A DNA stretch of 64,000 bases from an uncultured Chitinophaga sp. (GCF_946479755.1 NZ_CAMLHC010000007.1:239707-303706), one strand, 5' to 3'. Shown: positions 51,277 to 60,347, counted from the stretch's first letter. Program-made: numbers and translations. Notes: generated by a model from the sequence alone, not told the origin.

Positions 51277-52953
51277 CTATGCGTTGAGGATGTATTTCAG
51301 GTCTTTGATCTGGTAGATATCCGGGAGCTCGTACAATACCGGTGTTGTGGTGTCAGCAGACGGCATAGAGAGAAAAAAAGTAGGCGTGGCCTTGATGCCC
51401 GCCCTGTCGCACCAGCTTCTCATCGCCTCCACTTTCTTTCCCTGTCGGGCCATAGCGCCGTCGGGGAGGGCATACTTCCCGGAGAACTGCCGGTAGTCTT
51501 TCGTGGGTGACAGGTACCAGCCGTCGAGGACTTCTTTGAGTTGCCGGTCATCGCCGCTTTCAGCTACGGCCAGGAAATGTTTGACGGGGAGGCTCCGGTG
51601 ATCATCTTCTTTGTTGGTGGCAGTGAAGATAATCTGTACCTGCAGATTGTCGCTGCCATGCAGCAGTTCTTCGACCGGTGCGTGGGCTTTTGAACAGGGC
51701 CCGCAGTAGGGGTTACAGACTTTGATCAGTTTAATACGGGCATCGGGATTTCCCAGGGTAATACCCAGGCCTGCGGTACTTTCTTCCACTGCTTTTTGTT
51801 TGGCTAACAATGCTTCAAATATCTGCTGGTTGTGTTTCAGCTGATTAAATTTCATTTTGTTTTGCCGCGCTTCCTTAGATGACCGGAAGGCCGGCATCAG
51901 CTGGGTAATCACCAGGAAGGGCAACAGATAAGACAGGGCGAAGGTGATGCCGGTAAAGGGCGTGATGGATGTTACCGGCGCGAGCGTATGCCATTTCCCT
52001 GCGATGGGGATCAGCAGTTGCAGTAAAAGAATGAATTGTACCGATAAGCAAAGCAGGCACCATTGTTTGGCCACCCTCCATTGATAGTACACGGAAAAGA
52101 GCGTGTAAGGCGCCGCCAGTACAGTCACACCGGACATGATCAGCAGCGGCTGGGCACCGGTGATACCGGAGAACAACATAAACAAAAGGCTGCCGGTAAA
52201 GTAACTGGTACCGATAATACTCCAGCTGATACCGGCAATTTTAGACGCTTTCGAATGGACAACAGCGCCACAGTTCACTTTTTTCCCGGCAGTACAAATC
52301 TGTTGCAGTAACGGATTATACTGGTCTGTTTCATACCAGAGTAACAGGAATCCCACTATCGCTCCCAGCACGGTGGTCAGGGTAAAAGCAACGGGCAGCA
52401 AAGCGTTCCATCCTTCCCGGAAAAAGGCTGCTGCCATAGCGAGCAGGCTGATGAGCGGCAGGGCGGATAGTTTTGTGTACTGCAGTATCAACTGCCGTTT
52501 TTCGGCTTTGACGTGTTGTTGGTAATCCGCTTCTCCCGCATGTTCACCTGCTTCCGCCAACAGCACCAATCCCATATAGTTTTTCCGGAAGTCTTCCAGG
52601 GTGGCGTTTATCCAGCTACGGGTCTCCCTGTCATAATAGTTTACCTGGTGATCATCTATTTTGCGGACAACAGTAAAATAGATGCCTGCGCCATCATGCC
52701 CGCTGATTTGCGTGAGAAAGGGCACGGGCAGCTGTGGTAACTGTTCAGCATCAAATTTGGCCAGGATATTTTCTACACCAAACTTTGAAAGAATATCGCT
52801 GACACTGAGTATGCCCGGAAAGTCAGGATGAGACTCCATTGCTGTGGTCAGCGTCGTCAGAGAGACATTTACTTTTAAATGATCGAGCAGCAGTTTGGTG
52901 GACGCTACTTCACCGCTAACAGGGAATATTAGTTGCTTCAAACGGGATAACAT
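51277..52953 (-). CDS. C39-like domain / VKOR / thioredoxin fusion membrane protein
   Basis: 558 residues from ATG 52953 (MLSRLKQLIF); upstream codons in frame are not protein-like. Residues 1-135 resemble a peptidase C39 fold, but I find no catalytic Cys near the N-terminus, and the usual GHFVV histidine is replaced (GAGIYFTVV), so it is probably a non-catalytic, leader-binding domain. Residues about 160-355 are a vitamin K epoxide reductase domain with several membrane helices, loop cysteines Cys220 and Cys228 and the CLLC pair 299/302. Residues 395-558 are a DsbA/thioredoxin-like domain with CGPC at 417-420 and the cis-Pro in ATPTFF. This joins disulfide formation to a peptide-docking domain, and the GG peptides follow directly. 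Confidence 0.85.
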   Translation of the reverse strand: MLSRLKQLIFPVSGEVASTKLLLDHLKVNVSLTTLTTAMESHPDFPGILSVSDILSKFGVENILAKFDAEQLPQLPVPFLTQISGHDGAGIYFTVVRKIDDHQVNYYDRETRSWINATLEDFRKNYMGLVLLAEAGEHAGEADYQQHVKAEKRQLILQYTKLSALPLISLLAMAAAFFREGWNALLPVAFTLTTVLGAIVGFLLLWYETDQYNPLLQQICTAGKKVNCGAVVHSKASKIAGISWSIIGTSYFTGSLLFMLFSGITGAQPLLIMSGVTVLAAPYTLFSVYYQWRVAKQWCLLCLSVQFILLLQLLIPIAGKWHTLAPVTSITPFTGITFALSYLLPFLVITQLMPAFRSSKEARQNKMKFNQLKHNQQIFEALLAKQKAVEESTAGLGITLGNPDARIKLIKVCNPYCGPCSKAHAPVEELLHGSDNLQVQIIFTATNKEDDHRSLPVKHFLAVAESGDDRQLKEVLDGWYLSPTKDYRQFSGKYALPDGAMARQGKKVEAMRSWCDRAGIKATPTFFLSMPSADTTTPVLYELPDIYQIKDLKYILNA

Positions 52954-53188
52954 AAGACAAATCGTTGAGGGTATTAAATAAGATAGACAGATTTTAAAGT
53001 TGACAGATTTGGTATCGGGAATTGTTGAAATGAATCTAAAACAAAAAATCAATCAAAAAAAATATTCGGATAAATCTTGAGCGTATTCAGATAACGAGTG
53101 GATGTTTTTCCGCGTGGGAGAATCACTTTTGAAAAATTTTTTTCATGGGGACATTGTTTTGTGAACTTTCCGTGTTGTGGCTGAAGAC
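52954..53188. other. Intergenic region upstream of the VKOR fusion gene
   Basis: This A/T-rich stretch should contain the promoter of the peptide cluster on the minus strand, but I find no full TAnnTTTG element at proper spacing and no repeat. Confidence 0.4.
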
Positions 53189-53222
53189 AAAAAAAACTCC
53201 CGCACCGGGCAGATGCAGGAGT
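53189..53222 (-). terminator. Intrinsic terminator of the DUF4199 gene
   Basis: A 9-bp stem with one wobble pair (53196-53204 with 53214-53222), followed on the minus strand by seven or more T. It is 28 bases past the DUF4199 stop. Confidence 0.9.
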
Positions 53223-53250
53223 TTGTATCTCCGGGGAGAGGATCTTTTAT

Positions 53251-53751
53251 TTATAATTTTTGGGATTGGTTCATCGGTTTTTTCTGGGCCGCTGCGGCGC
53301 CTACCAGCGAAGCGATAGCCCCAAAGAACAGGCTGAAAACCAGTCCGATGACGATCATGAGCACCATGAAGAATTTTTTGGTGAAGTTGATGCCTATTTC
53401 AATCTGATCTTCAGGGGTGCCTTTCTTTTCCATCTCCGCACGGGAAACTTCGAGGGCTTTTTCCTTGATGTCGGGAAATATCATCAGCATTACAACGGAG
53501 AAGACTACCGTGATCACGGTGATGATCATAGTTGCCTTAAAGCCATTGCCGAAAACGTTGCCGAAGGTAACGTAACCGTCATTGATCTTTGCGTAGTTGA
53601 TGCAGGTAATAACAATGCCGACAAACATAACAGCAATGCCTACCCATTGTGCCCAACGTTCATGGTTGATGTTCAAAATGTAAAATAAGACGGATAATAC
53701 AACTAATATCGCGCTGATGACCAGGCCATACTGTGCATAATTTTTGTTCAT
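53251..53751 (-). CDS. DUF4199 family membrane protein
   Basis: 166 residues with four membrane helices (about 8-27, 35-53, 68-92 and 131-155) and a charged loop around 95-125 (KALEVSRAEMEKKGTPEDQIEIG). The pattern YGLVISAILVVLSVLFYI, YVTFGNVFGNGFKATMIITVI and the final IASLVGAAAAQKKP is that of DUF4199, a Bacteroidota inner-membrane family of unknown function. It is a single gene with its own terminator. Confidence 0.85.
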   Translation of the reverse strand: MNKNYAQYGLVISAILVVLSVLFYILNINHERWAQWVGIAVMFVGIVITCINYAKINDGYVTFGNVFGNGFKATMIITVITVVFSVVMLMIFPDIKEKALEVSRAEMEKKGTPEDQIEIGINFTKKFFMVLMIVIGLVFSLFFGAIASLVGAAAAQKKPMNQSQKL

Positions 53752-53821
53752 AAGGGTGCTAGTTTATAAGGATGATAGAATTTGCCCAGCTCTCGTTCAT
53801 GTTAACGCACTCTAATATACG

Positions 53822-54184
53822 TTGAAACGAGAGCGGGACAAACAGTTTTTGAATGAATTTGTTATTGTATTGATAATCAATCAATTATTCGGCATGACGG
53901 TCTACGTAAAAATTAGTAGCTTTGAACCCAACAAATTGTTTGTCCCGATGAATATTGGTCACACTACCGCCCTTCTGATTTGGACGCTGGTCTACTGCCT
54001 GGCTACCTTTGCATTTGTACTACTCATAAAAAGAAAATACAGGAAAAACTGGTATAAAGTTGAACTGAAACTGGGAGGAGGCCACATAGATGCCGCTACT
54101 GTAATACTGGTGGGCGGCGGTGTTTTGGCAACCATTGTCATGTTTATATTTAGGGCTGTTATGCTATTGACAAACATATGCTGA
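53822..54184 (+). CDS. Small hypothetical membrane protein
   Basis: 120 residues if translation begins at the TTG at 53822, 97 if at the ATG at 53894. The longer form gives three hydrophobic segments (FVIVLIINQLFGM, TALLIWTLVYCLATFAFVLLI, AATVILVGGGVLATIVMFIF) and the upstream part looks protein-like, so it is kept here with doubt. No family is recognised. It is followed 41 bases later by another small membrane protein on the same strand. Confidence 0.5.
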   Translation: MKRERDKQFLNEFVIVLIINQLFGMTVYVKISSFEPNKLFVPMNIGHTTALLIWTLVYCLATFAFVLLIKRKYRKNWYKVELKLGGGHIDAATVILVGGGVLATIVMFIFRAVMLLTNIC

Positions 54185-54225
54185 TTTTTACGCCCTGTGT
54201 TTTCTGCTTTAATGTTGTATCCTGA

Positions 54226-54516
54226 ATGTCAAACAAACAATTTGCACTGGCCGGTCTTTGGATGACCGCCATTGTTTTTGCCGCCATCACCCTTGTCACC
54301 TACCATAATGACCTCTACAACGATGGCTCCATGGAAGTGGGCTTTCCCTTTGTATTTTACCGTAAGAGTTATGGCATGAACATCACCACCGGTGAAACGG
54401 GCATGGCGGTTTCTTTCAAAAGCCGTCACCTCGTAAAAGATATTGTTATCGCAACGCTCCTGTCACTGGGGTTGTTGGTATTATGGAACCGATTTAAAAA
54501 ACAACCTAACCATTAA
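54226..54516 (+). CDS. Small hypothetical protein with two membrane helices
   Basis: 96 residues: helix at about 6-26 (ALAGLWMTAIVFAAITLVT), an exposed loop with Gly/Phe-rich residues (MEVGFPFVFYRKSYGMNITTGETG) and a second helix at about 71-88 (IVIATLLSLGLLVLW). It is not a family I recognise. It is followed ten bases later by the gene at 54527 and may form a unit with it. Confidence 0.55.
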   Translation: MSNKQFALAGLWMTAIVFAAITLVTYHNDLYNDGSMEVGFPFVFYRKSYGMNITTGETGMAVSFKSRHLVKDIVIATLLSLGLLVLWNRFKKQPNH

Positions 54517-54526
54517 GTGTTTAACT

Positions 54527-55132
54527 ATGAATGCAAATTTTCTCCGTCACCTTGTTTTACCCGAAGAAGAAAAGCAACTGAGCGCCGCCCAGGACGATGA
54601 GCAACTGCTGGATGCCCTGCTGAAACATCGCTACCTATTGATGATTGACTGGAAAGGGGAGGAAGAACCCAATCAGATAGGAGATTTCCTGAAAACCAGG
54701 GCCGCTGCGTTCAAGCCTGGATTCGATTTAGATACTGAAAGCGTTTACACGTCCCTTCAGGAGGAGGCCGCGGGCTTTGAACCGGGAGACAGCGTTCCTT
54801 TCCTGCTCAAGTCATTCCAGCAATTGCTTAAAAAAGAAAAGCTGGCCATTGTGCAACTGGACCGCGGCGATGATAGCTATTACATCTCCCTGACAACAGA
54901 TAAAAATGCAAAGGACTTAAAGAAACAATCTTCCGAGGTCTGGGCCTGGCGACCCGCCGGACAAGGTACCGGGGAAGTGCTGTATACGGTGTACTGCTCC
55001 TGTGGCAGCATGAACGTATGGCAGGTGAAGCGGGGAGAAGTGATCACCGAAAGTAATTGCGATGACTGTAACCGGGAGATCTTCGACAAAGACGGTAAAT
55101 CGTCTCTCCCTGTTCAAAAGGAATATATATAG
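54527..55132 (+). CDS. Hypothetical protein with C-terminal zinc-ribbon-like cysteines
   Basis: 201 residues from ATG 54527; the open frame begins earlier, but that part overlaps the previous gene. It is an acidic soluble protein (LPEEEKQLSAAQDDEQLLDALLK, YLLMIDWKGEEEPNQIGDFL). Near the end are CSCG and CDDC (about 168-189), a CxC...CxxC arrangement that could bind one zinc. No signal peptide is present and no family is recognised. Confidence 0.6.
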   Translation: MNANFLRHLVLPEEEKQLSAAQDDEQLLDALLKHRYLLMIDWKGEEEPNQIGDFLKTRAAAFKPGFDLDTESVYTSLQEEAAGFEPGDSVPFLLKSFQQLLKKEKLAIVQLDRGDDSYYISLTTDKNAKDLKKQSSEVWAWRPAGQGTGEVLYTVYCSCGSMNVWQVKRGEVITESNCDDCNREIFDKDGKSSLPVQKEYI

Positions 55133-55154
55133 TATGTTGTCTTATTGGCATTGA

Positions 55155-55173
55155 TTGTCAGTCAATATGACAA
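55155..55173 (+). promoter_or_regulatory. 19-bp inverted repeat upstream of the siderophore receptor
   Basis: TTGTCA and TGACAA flank a 7-base centre. The position (about 70 bases before the -7 element) and size fit an operator for a dimeric regulator. It does not resemble the classical Fur box, so the regulator is not assigned. Confidence 0.45.
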
Positions 55174-55243
55174 TTTTTAGCGATTTTTCCTGATTGCGAA
55201 AATCAATTTCCCGATGGCGTAACTCTGCCGGGATTCGCAGCCC

Positions 55244-55251
55244 TACTTTTG
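55244..55251 (+). promoter_or_regulatory. -7 promoter element of the siderophore receptor operon
   Basis: TACTTTTG matches TAnnTTTG. The start site would lie near 55257, giving a leader of about 17 bases to the ATG at 55274. The -33 element is weak, which would suit an activated or repressed promoter. Confidence 0.45.
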
Positions 55252-55273
55252 CACGCAAAATGTAAAAGATATC

Positions 55274-57682
55274 ATGGAGCCGTACTATCTGCGAATCCCG
55301 GCGAAACGCATACTTACACTGTTAGCAGTCCTGTTGGCTATATGCGGACAGGCATCAGCAGACGATATCCTGTCTGCCATCAAAGGAAAGGTACTTACAT
55401 CGGATGGGCTGCCTGCACCATACGTGACCGTTAGAATACAACATTCCAATCACGGCGCGCTTACAGACGCCAATGGCGAATTTGTGATCAAAAGGGTGAA
55501 ACCCGGCAATTATACCCTCGTCGTATCCCTCGTTGGCTATGAAAATGTATTGCAGGAAGTAACGGTGGAAACAGACAAGATTAGCCAGACCAGCATTACG
55601 TTGGGCGCTTCCGGCCAACAAATGAAGGAGATCACCGTCGTAGGGGAGTACAACCGCTACACAGTACTCACCCCCTCCAATTCCCTCCGCCTGAACGCCC
55701 CCCTGGTAGAGATACCGCAAAGCATCTCTGAGATCTCCAAAGAGGTGCTGGCCGACCAGCAGATCTTCAACATGCACGAAGGCGTTACCCGCAACGTGAG
55801 CGGCGCCTCGAGGCTTGGGCACTGGGACATGTATTCCAATATCCAGATCCGTGGCTCCCGCGCCAGCTCCCTCCGCAACGGCATGAACGTATATATCAGC
55901 TCCTGGAGCCCGCTCACGGAAGATATGAGCATGGTAGACCGCATCGAATTCATCAAAGGCCCCGCCGGCTTTATGATGTCCAATGGAGAACCAGGCGGCC
56001 TGTACAACGTGGTCACTAAAAAGCCTACCGGCATCAGCCAGGGCGAAGTGACCATGTCACTCGGCAGTTATGATAACTACCGCACCACCCTGGACCTCGA
56101 CGGGAAACTGTCAAAGAACGGAAAACTGCTGTACCGCCTGAACCTCGCCGGTGAACTGAAAAATGGCTGGCGCGATTTCGACTACACCAACCGCTACAGC
56201 ATTTCCCCGGTACTCAAATACCTGATCGACGAAAAGAACACCGTAACGCTGGAATACAACCTCCAGTATATGCAGCTGCCGGTGATTGGCGGTAACTATT
56301 CCTTCTCCAAACGTGGCTATGGCGATCTGCCCATGAACTTCACCACCATCGAAGGCAATATGGACCCCACCAAAATCAGCGATAACAGTGTAATGGCTTA
56401 TTATGAGCATAAGTTCAGCCCCGACTGGAAGCTGACCGCCCAGTTCGGCTATTTCCATTACAGGCAGACCGGTCAGAGCATGTGGCCTTCCGGCTTCTCT
56501 ACCAAAGGAAACGACAGCCTGCTGCAACGCAACATCAACATCTGGGATGCGCTGGGCCTCAATAAAACCGCGCAGGTATTTGTGAACGGCACCTTCCGCA
56601 CCGGCGCCCTGACACACAATATCCTCGGCGGCGTGGACATGAAATACAGCAACTACTACGCCGACTGGGCACAAGGCGGCGCTTTCGGCGACTCTACCTT
56701 CAATATCTACCAGCCTAAACACGGCAATGTGGTGCAGCATAAATGGGACCGCTCCGCGGATATCCGTACCCGTGGCGTACAGTATGACTATGGCTATAGC
56801 GCCGTATACCTGCAGGACCAGGTGGGCTTCTTCGACGACAGGCTGCGCGTAACAGTGGCCGGCCGCTACACCACCAACAATGTGGTAAGCCCCTACGATG
56901 GCACCAACAAAGACAGCAAATTCACGCCCCGCTTCGGTGTCAGCTACTCCTTCGACAGGAACAGCTCCATCTACGGCGTATACGATGTGAGCTTCATCCA
57001 GAACCCTGGGCTCGACTGGCAGCGAAAACCATTCGATCCCATGACCGGCGATAACATTGAGTTTGGTGTTAAACGCGACTGGTTCAAAGGCCGTTTTACC
57101 TCCACCCTCGCCGTGTACCAGATTACTAAAAACAATGTGCTCACCACAGACCTGGAACACCCAGACCCTGTGACTAAAAACTTCATCTACAGCCGTCAGA
57201 ATGGACAGCAGCGCATCCGCGGACTGGAAGCCGATTTCCAGGGAGAAGTGGTGAAAGGGCTGAACCTGGTGGTGAACTATGCCTATACGGACGGCATCGT
57301 GTCTAAAGACGCTAAACCGGAACTGACAGGCAACTACGTGCCGGGCATCGCCAAACATATCCAGAACACCTGGCTGACCTACACCATCGGCGACGGTGTG
57401 CTGAAAGGACTCCGTGGAAATGTGGGCTATCAATACCAGGCAGGCCGCGTAGCCGGCCAGGTATACGACAAAAGCGAAAACTTCCTGCCGGACTATTTCA
57501 GGATGGACGCCGGCCTGGGATATACGGTCAATAAATTCAGCGTGAATGTGCTGGTCAACAATGTGCTGAACAAATACCTGTTCACCGGCGCGCCTTCCGC
57601 TGACGGCTATGGCAATAAAATCTACTACTGGCAAACAGAACCCGGACGTAATGTGCGGATGAGCGTTGGCTACCGTTTTTAA
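55274..57682 (+). CDS. TonB-dependent siderophore receptor
   Basis: 802 residues. Signal peptide (ILTLLAVLLAICGQASAD), a carboxypeptidase-regulatory-like domain (IKGKVLTSDGLPAPYVTVRI), then the plug (VEIPQSISEISKEVLADQQ, IQIRGSRASSLRNGMNVYI, RIEFIKGPAGFMMSNGEPGGLYNVVTKKP) and a 22-strand barrel ending in Phe. The plug motifs and size match ferric-siderophore receptors of the FhuA/FpvA type rather than SusC. It imports ferric siderophore with TonB energy, and leads a row of genes for iron handling just upstream of the siderophore biosynthesis operon. Confidence 0.93.
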   Translation: MEPYYLRIPAKRILTLLAVLLAICGQASADDILSAIKGKVLTSDGLPAPYVTVRIQHSNHGALTDANGEFVIKRVKPGNYTLVVSLVGYENVLQEVTVETDKISQTSITLGASGQQMKEITVVGEYNRYTVLTPSNSLRLNAPLVEIPQSISEISKEVLADQQIFNMHEGVTRNVSGASRLGHWDMYSNIQIRGSRASSLRNGMNVYISSWSPLTEDMSMVDRIEFIKGPAGFMMSNGEPGGLYNVVTKKPTGISQGEVTMSLGSYDNYRTTLDLDGKLSKNGKLLYRLNLAGELKNGWRDFDYTNRYSISPVLKYLIDEKNTVTLEYNLQYMQLPVIGGNYSFSKRGYGDLPMNFTTIEGNMDPTKISDNSVMAYYEHKFSPDWKLTAQFGYFHYRQTGQSMWPSGFSTKGNDSLLQRNINIWDALGLNKTAQVFVNGTFRTGALTHNILGGVDMKYSNYYADWAQGGAFGDSTFNIYQPKHGNVVQHKWDRSADIRTRGVQYDYGYSAVYLQDQVGFFDDRLRVTVAGRYTTNNVVSPYDGTNKDSKFTPRFGVSYSFDRNSSIYGVYDVSFIQNPGLDWQRKPFDPMTGDNIEFGVKRDWFKGRFTSTLAVYQITKNNVLTTDLEHPDPVTKNFIYSRQNGQQRIRGLEADFQGEVVKGLNLVVNYAYTDGIVSKDAKPELTGNYVPGIAKHIQNTWLTYTIGDGVLKGLRGNVGYQYQAGRVAGQVYDKSENFLPDYFRMDAGLGYTVNKFSVNVLVNNVLNKYLFTGAPSADGYGNKIYYWQTEPGRNVRMSVGYRF

Positions 57683-57714
57683 ACTATACACTTAAAACTT
57701 AAACCTCGACAGAT

Positions 57715-58419
57715 ATGAAGAAGTTATTATTCTCCGCCTTATTATGCTGCTGCATGGCGACTGCTTTTGGACATGCCCTCTGGATTGAGACCGTTGTAAA
57801 CGGTAAGAAAGGACAAGCACAGGAAGTGAAAGTTTTCCTCGGTGAATATGCCGAAAACGAACGCGACTCCACACAAAACTGGTTCAGTAACATGCGGGAT
57901 TTTAAACTTTATGTTATTGATCCTTCCGGCAAAAAACAACAACTGGAATGTACACCGAACGGTAATCACTTCAAGGCTACCTTCACGCCGCAGACAGACG
58001 GCGCTTATGTGCTGTACATCGATCATACCGTGCAGGAAGTGTACAGCGGCAGCAAAATCCGCTACTATGCACAGGGCATCGTACAGGTAAATAATACCAA
58101 AGGCATTGAAAACCTGAAACAGAATGACTTCGTATTGCTGACAGGCAACGGTGCGAAAAAAATAAATGTGCCGGAAAAAGTATCCCTGCTGCACAAAAGC
58201 AAAACCACCCTGCCTAAAGCGGAGCTGACAGTACAGTCCCCCGACGGCTGGACCAAGAAAGTGAAAAGTGCTGACGATGCTTTCACCTATGTACCGGCCT
58301 GGAACGGCAGATACCTGCTGGAAGGCACTTTCACTGAAGACGTAAAAGGCGAACATGAAGGAAAACCTTTTGAGCGTGTATGGCATTGCGTTACCTATTG
58401 CAAGGACGTCACTAAATAA
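57715..58419 (+). CDS. DUF4198-family secreted protein
   Basis: 234 residues with a signal peptide ending FGHA. The mature start HALWIET is the mark of DUF4198, where the N-terminal His is thought to bind metal, as in NikM-like proteins. The rest is a beta-rich fold in two parts (VKVFLGEYAENERD, GAYVLYIDHTVQEVY). It sits 32 bases after the receptor and five before the PepSY protein, a common trio in Bacteroidota iron loci. A periplasmic metal-binding role is inferred. Confidence 0.85.
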   Translation: MKKLLFSALLCCCMATAFGHALWIETVVNGKKGQAQEVKVFLGEYAENERDSTQNWFSNMRDFKLYVIDPSGKKQQLECTPNGNHFKATFTPQTDGAYVLYIDHTVQEVYSGSKIRYYAQGIVQVNNTKGIENLKQNDFVLLTGNGAKKINVPEKVSLLHKSKTTLPKAELTVQSPDGWTKKVKSADDAFTYVPAWNGRYLLEGTFTEDVKGEHEGKPFERVWHCVTYCKDVTK

Positions 58420-58424
58420 TCCAT

Positions 58425-59630
58425 ATGCCCTTCAAAAAAACTATCCTGAAAATACACCGCTGGCTCGGACTTACGTCCGGGCTGGTTGTTTTTATACTGG
58501 GCGTCACCGGATGCATCTATGCTTTCATCGATGAGCTGAAACCGGTGGTTTACAAACAGCGGATGTTCGTGGAAGTACCAGTGGGTGCGCAGCGTTTGCC
58601 CATGGACGTTGTCAGGGAAAAAGCACAGGCAGCCATGGGAGCGAAGTATACATTACAACTGGCGGAAGTGCCGGTAGGGGCGGACAGGAGCGTCTCGTTC
58701 CGGACGTTGAAAGTAAACCCGGACGGGCTGTCGTACGCTACCTACATGGAATATTTCTACCGGATATACGTCGACCCCTATACGGGGAAGGTGCTGAAGA
58801 TAGAAAATACCAAATGGGAGTTTTTTAATACGGTAGTCAATCTCCATATCAACCTTTTACTCGGACCAAAGATCGGTGGCACCATCGTGAACTGGTCCGT
58901 TATCATTTTTGTGGTGATGCTGATCTCAGGGATCGTGCTCTGGTGGCCGGCTAACAAAGCCGCTGCCAAACAACGCTTCGGCTTTAAATGGAAGGAGTCT
59001 ACCAAATGGAAACGCAAAAACTATGACCTGCACAATATCCTTGGCTTCTATTCCATGATAGTGCTGCTGATCATTTCCATTACGGGCCTGGTGATTTCTT
59101 ATCCATGGGTCAGCAACAGCATACAATGGATCGCCAACGGTGGCAAACCCACGGTATTGCCAGCGCCGGTATTTTCCGACACTACTAACGTGGATGCCTT
59201 TTCGCTGGAGAAGATATTGTCCAACGCAATGATCAAAGCGCCACAGGGGACCATGTTTTTTGTCAGCATACCGAAAAACAGCAAAGCGGCGGTATCTGTA
59301 TTTGCCCGCAGGGATGGCAAGCCGTTGTATAAAGCCACCCGTATGCAGTACGATCAGCATACTGCAGCCATGCTCTCCCGCCGTACTTTTTCGGATATGG
59401 GTAACGGTGAGCGGATCAACGCTATGAATTATGACATCCATGTAGGCGCAGTACTGGGTATTCCCGGAAAGATCCTGGCCTTCCTGGCCTCTCTCATAGC
59501 GGCTTCGCTGCCGGTCACCGGGTTTTATATCTGGTGGGGAAGACGGAATAAAAAACAGGCAGCGCCGCAGGTGAACAAACATAGTCAGCCCAAAAAAATC
59601 CGGCAGCAAAAACCGGTAACCCTGAAGTAA
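58425..59630 (+). CDS. PepSY-associated membrane protein (putative siderophore-iron reductase)
   Basis: 401 residues. Four main membrane helices: 15-37 after HRWLGLTSG, about 145-168 (VNWSVIIFVVMLISGIVLWWP), about 203-225 (FYSMIVLLIISITGLVISYPW) and near 345-372 (AFLASLIAASLPVTGFYIWW). The periplasmic loops hold PepSY-like repeats (YRIYVDPYTGKVL, TRMQYDQHTAAML). Histidines in the first helix, in VNLHIN, in YDLHN and in YDIHVG are placed as in the family, which is linked with heme-type electron transfer to ferric siderophores. The context after a siderophore receptor supports that role. Confidence 0.87.
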   Translation: MPFKKTILKIHRWLGLTSGLVVFILGVTGCIYAFIDELKPVVYKQRMFVEVPVGAQRLPMDVVREKAQAAMGAKYTLQLAEVPVGADRSVSFRTLKVNPDGLSYATYMEYFYRIYVDPYTGKVLKIENTKWEFFNTVVNLHINLLLGPKIGGTIVNWSVIIFVVMLISGIVLWWPANKAAAKQRFGFKWKESTKWKRKNYDLHNILGFYSMIVLLIISITGLVISYPWVSNSIQWIANGGKPTVLPAPVFSDTTNVDAFSLEKILSNAMIKAPQGTMFFVSIPKNSKAAVSVFARRDGKPLYKATRMQYDQHTAAMLSRRTFSDMGNGERINAMNYDIHVGAVLGIPGKILAFLASLIAASLPVTGFYIWWGRRNKKQAAPQVNKHSQPKKIRQQKPVTLK

Positions 59631-59687
59631 CATTAACCATATATCTTCTGCGTCCAAAAACAGGTCATTGTAAAGTGTTATCAGCTA

Positions 59688-60347
59688 ATGAACAGTACAG
59701 TCACGACCCGTATTATACTGGCGGATGCGCAACCTGTTTACAGAGAAGGAATCAGAAGTTTGTTAGCGGATCATCAGAATAACTACCAGATAGAAGAAGC
59801 AGGCAACAGTGAAGAGCTGCGGCCTGCTTTGCTCTCCTTTCAGCCGGACATCCTGATACTGGACTACGATCCGGCTTATTTTGATGCCGACGAACTCCTC
59901 CACACTTTGTCTGTTATACCGGAATGCAAGGTGATACTCATTTCCAGCCAGAAAAAAAAAGTGGATATCTTCCGGTTGCTGGACAGTAACGTATACTGCG
60001 TGCTGACCAAAGAATGCAAAAAGAAAGATATCCATCAGGCTGTCTGTTGTGCCATCCGGGGGGAGAAGTTTTTCTGCACTTTCGCCCTCGATTTATTACT
60101 GGCCGACAGAAAAAAAAATACTGCCGCAGCCTGCTGCCCTCCGGAAGGCTTGTCCGCGCGGGAAACAGAAGTCATCCGTCAGATAGTAACCGGAAAGTCC
60201 AACAAAGAGATCGCCGGCGCCATGCATCTAAGCCAGCACACCATTCACACGCACCGCAGGAATATCATGCGGAAACTGCAGCTGCACTCTGCTGTTGAAT
60301 TGTGTAACTATGCACTGGAAACCGGCATCGTTAAACCGGAAAGCTAA
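59688..60347 (+). CDS. NarL/LuxR-type response regulator
   Basis: 219 residues: a receiver domain (1-120) with the phospho-acceptor Asp59 (ILILDYDP) and conserved lysine in VLTKE, then a LuxR-type helix-turn-helix (LSARETEVIRQIVTGKSNKEIAGAMHLSQHTIHTHRRNIMRKL). The acidic pocket reads LADAQ where LVDDH-type residues are usual, so one of the two metal-binding Asp is Ala, and phosphorylation may be weak. It lies between iron uptake and siderophore genes, with a strong terminator after it; no partner kinase is in the window. Confidence 0.9.
   Translation: MNSTVTTRIILADAQPVYREGIRSLLADHQNNYQIEEAGNSEELRPALLSFQPDILILDYDPAYFDADELLHTLSVIPECKVILISSQKKKVDIFRLLDSNVYCVLTKECKKKDIHQAVCCAIRGEKFFCTFALDLLLADRKKNTAAACCPPEGLSARETEVIRQIVTGKSNKEIAGAMHLSQHTIHTHRRNIMRKLQLHSAVELCNYALETGIVKPES

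Noticed and set aside
55155..55173. Fur box before the siderophore receptor
   Set aside because: The inverted repeat is real, but its bases do not match the known Fur consensus, so only an unassigned operator is claimed.
56111..57691. 526-codon open frame opposite the siderophore receptor
   Set aside because: No signal, motif or upstream context; the plus strand encodes a typical TonB receptor over the same bases.
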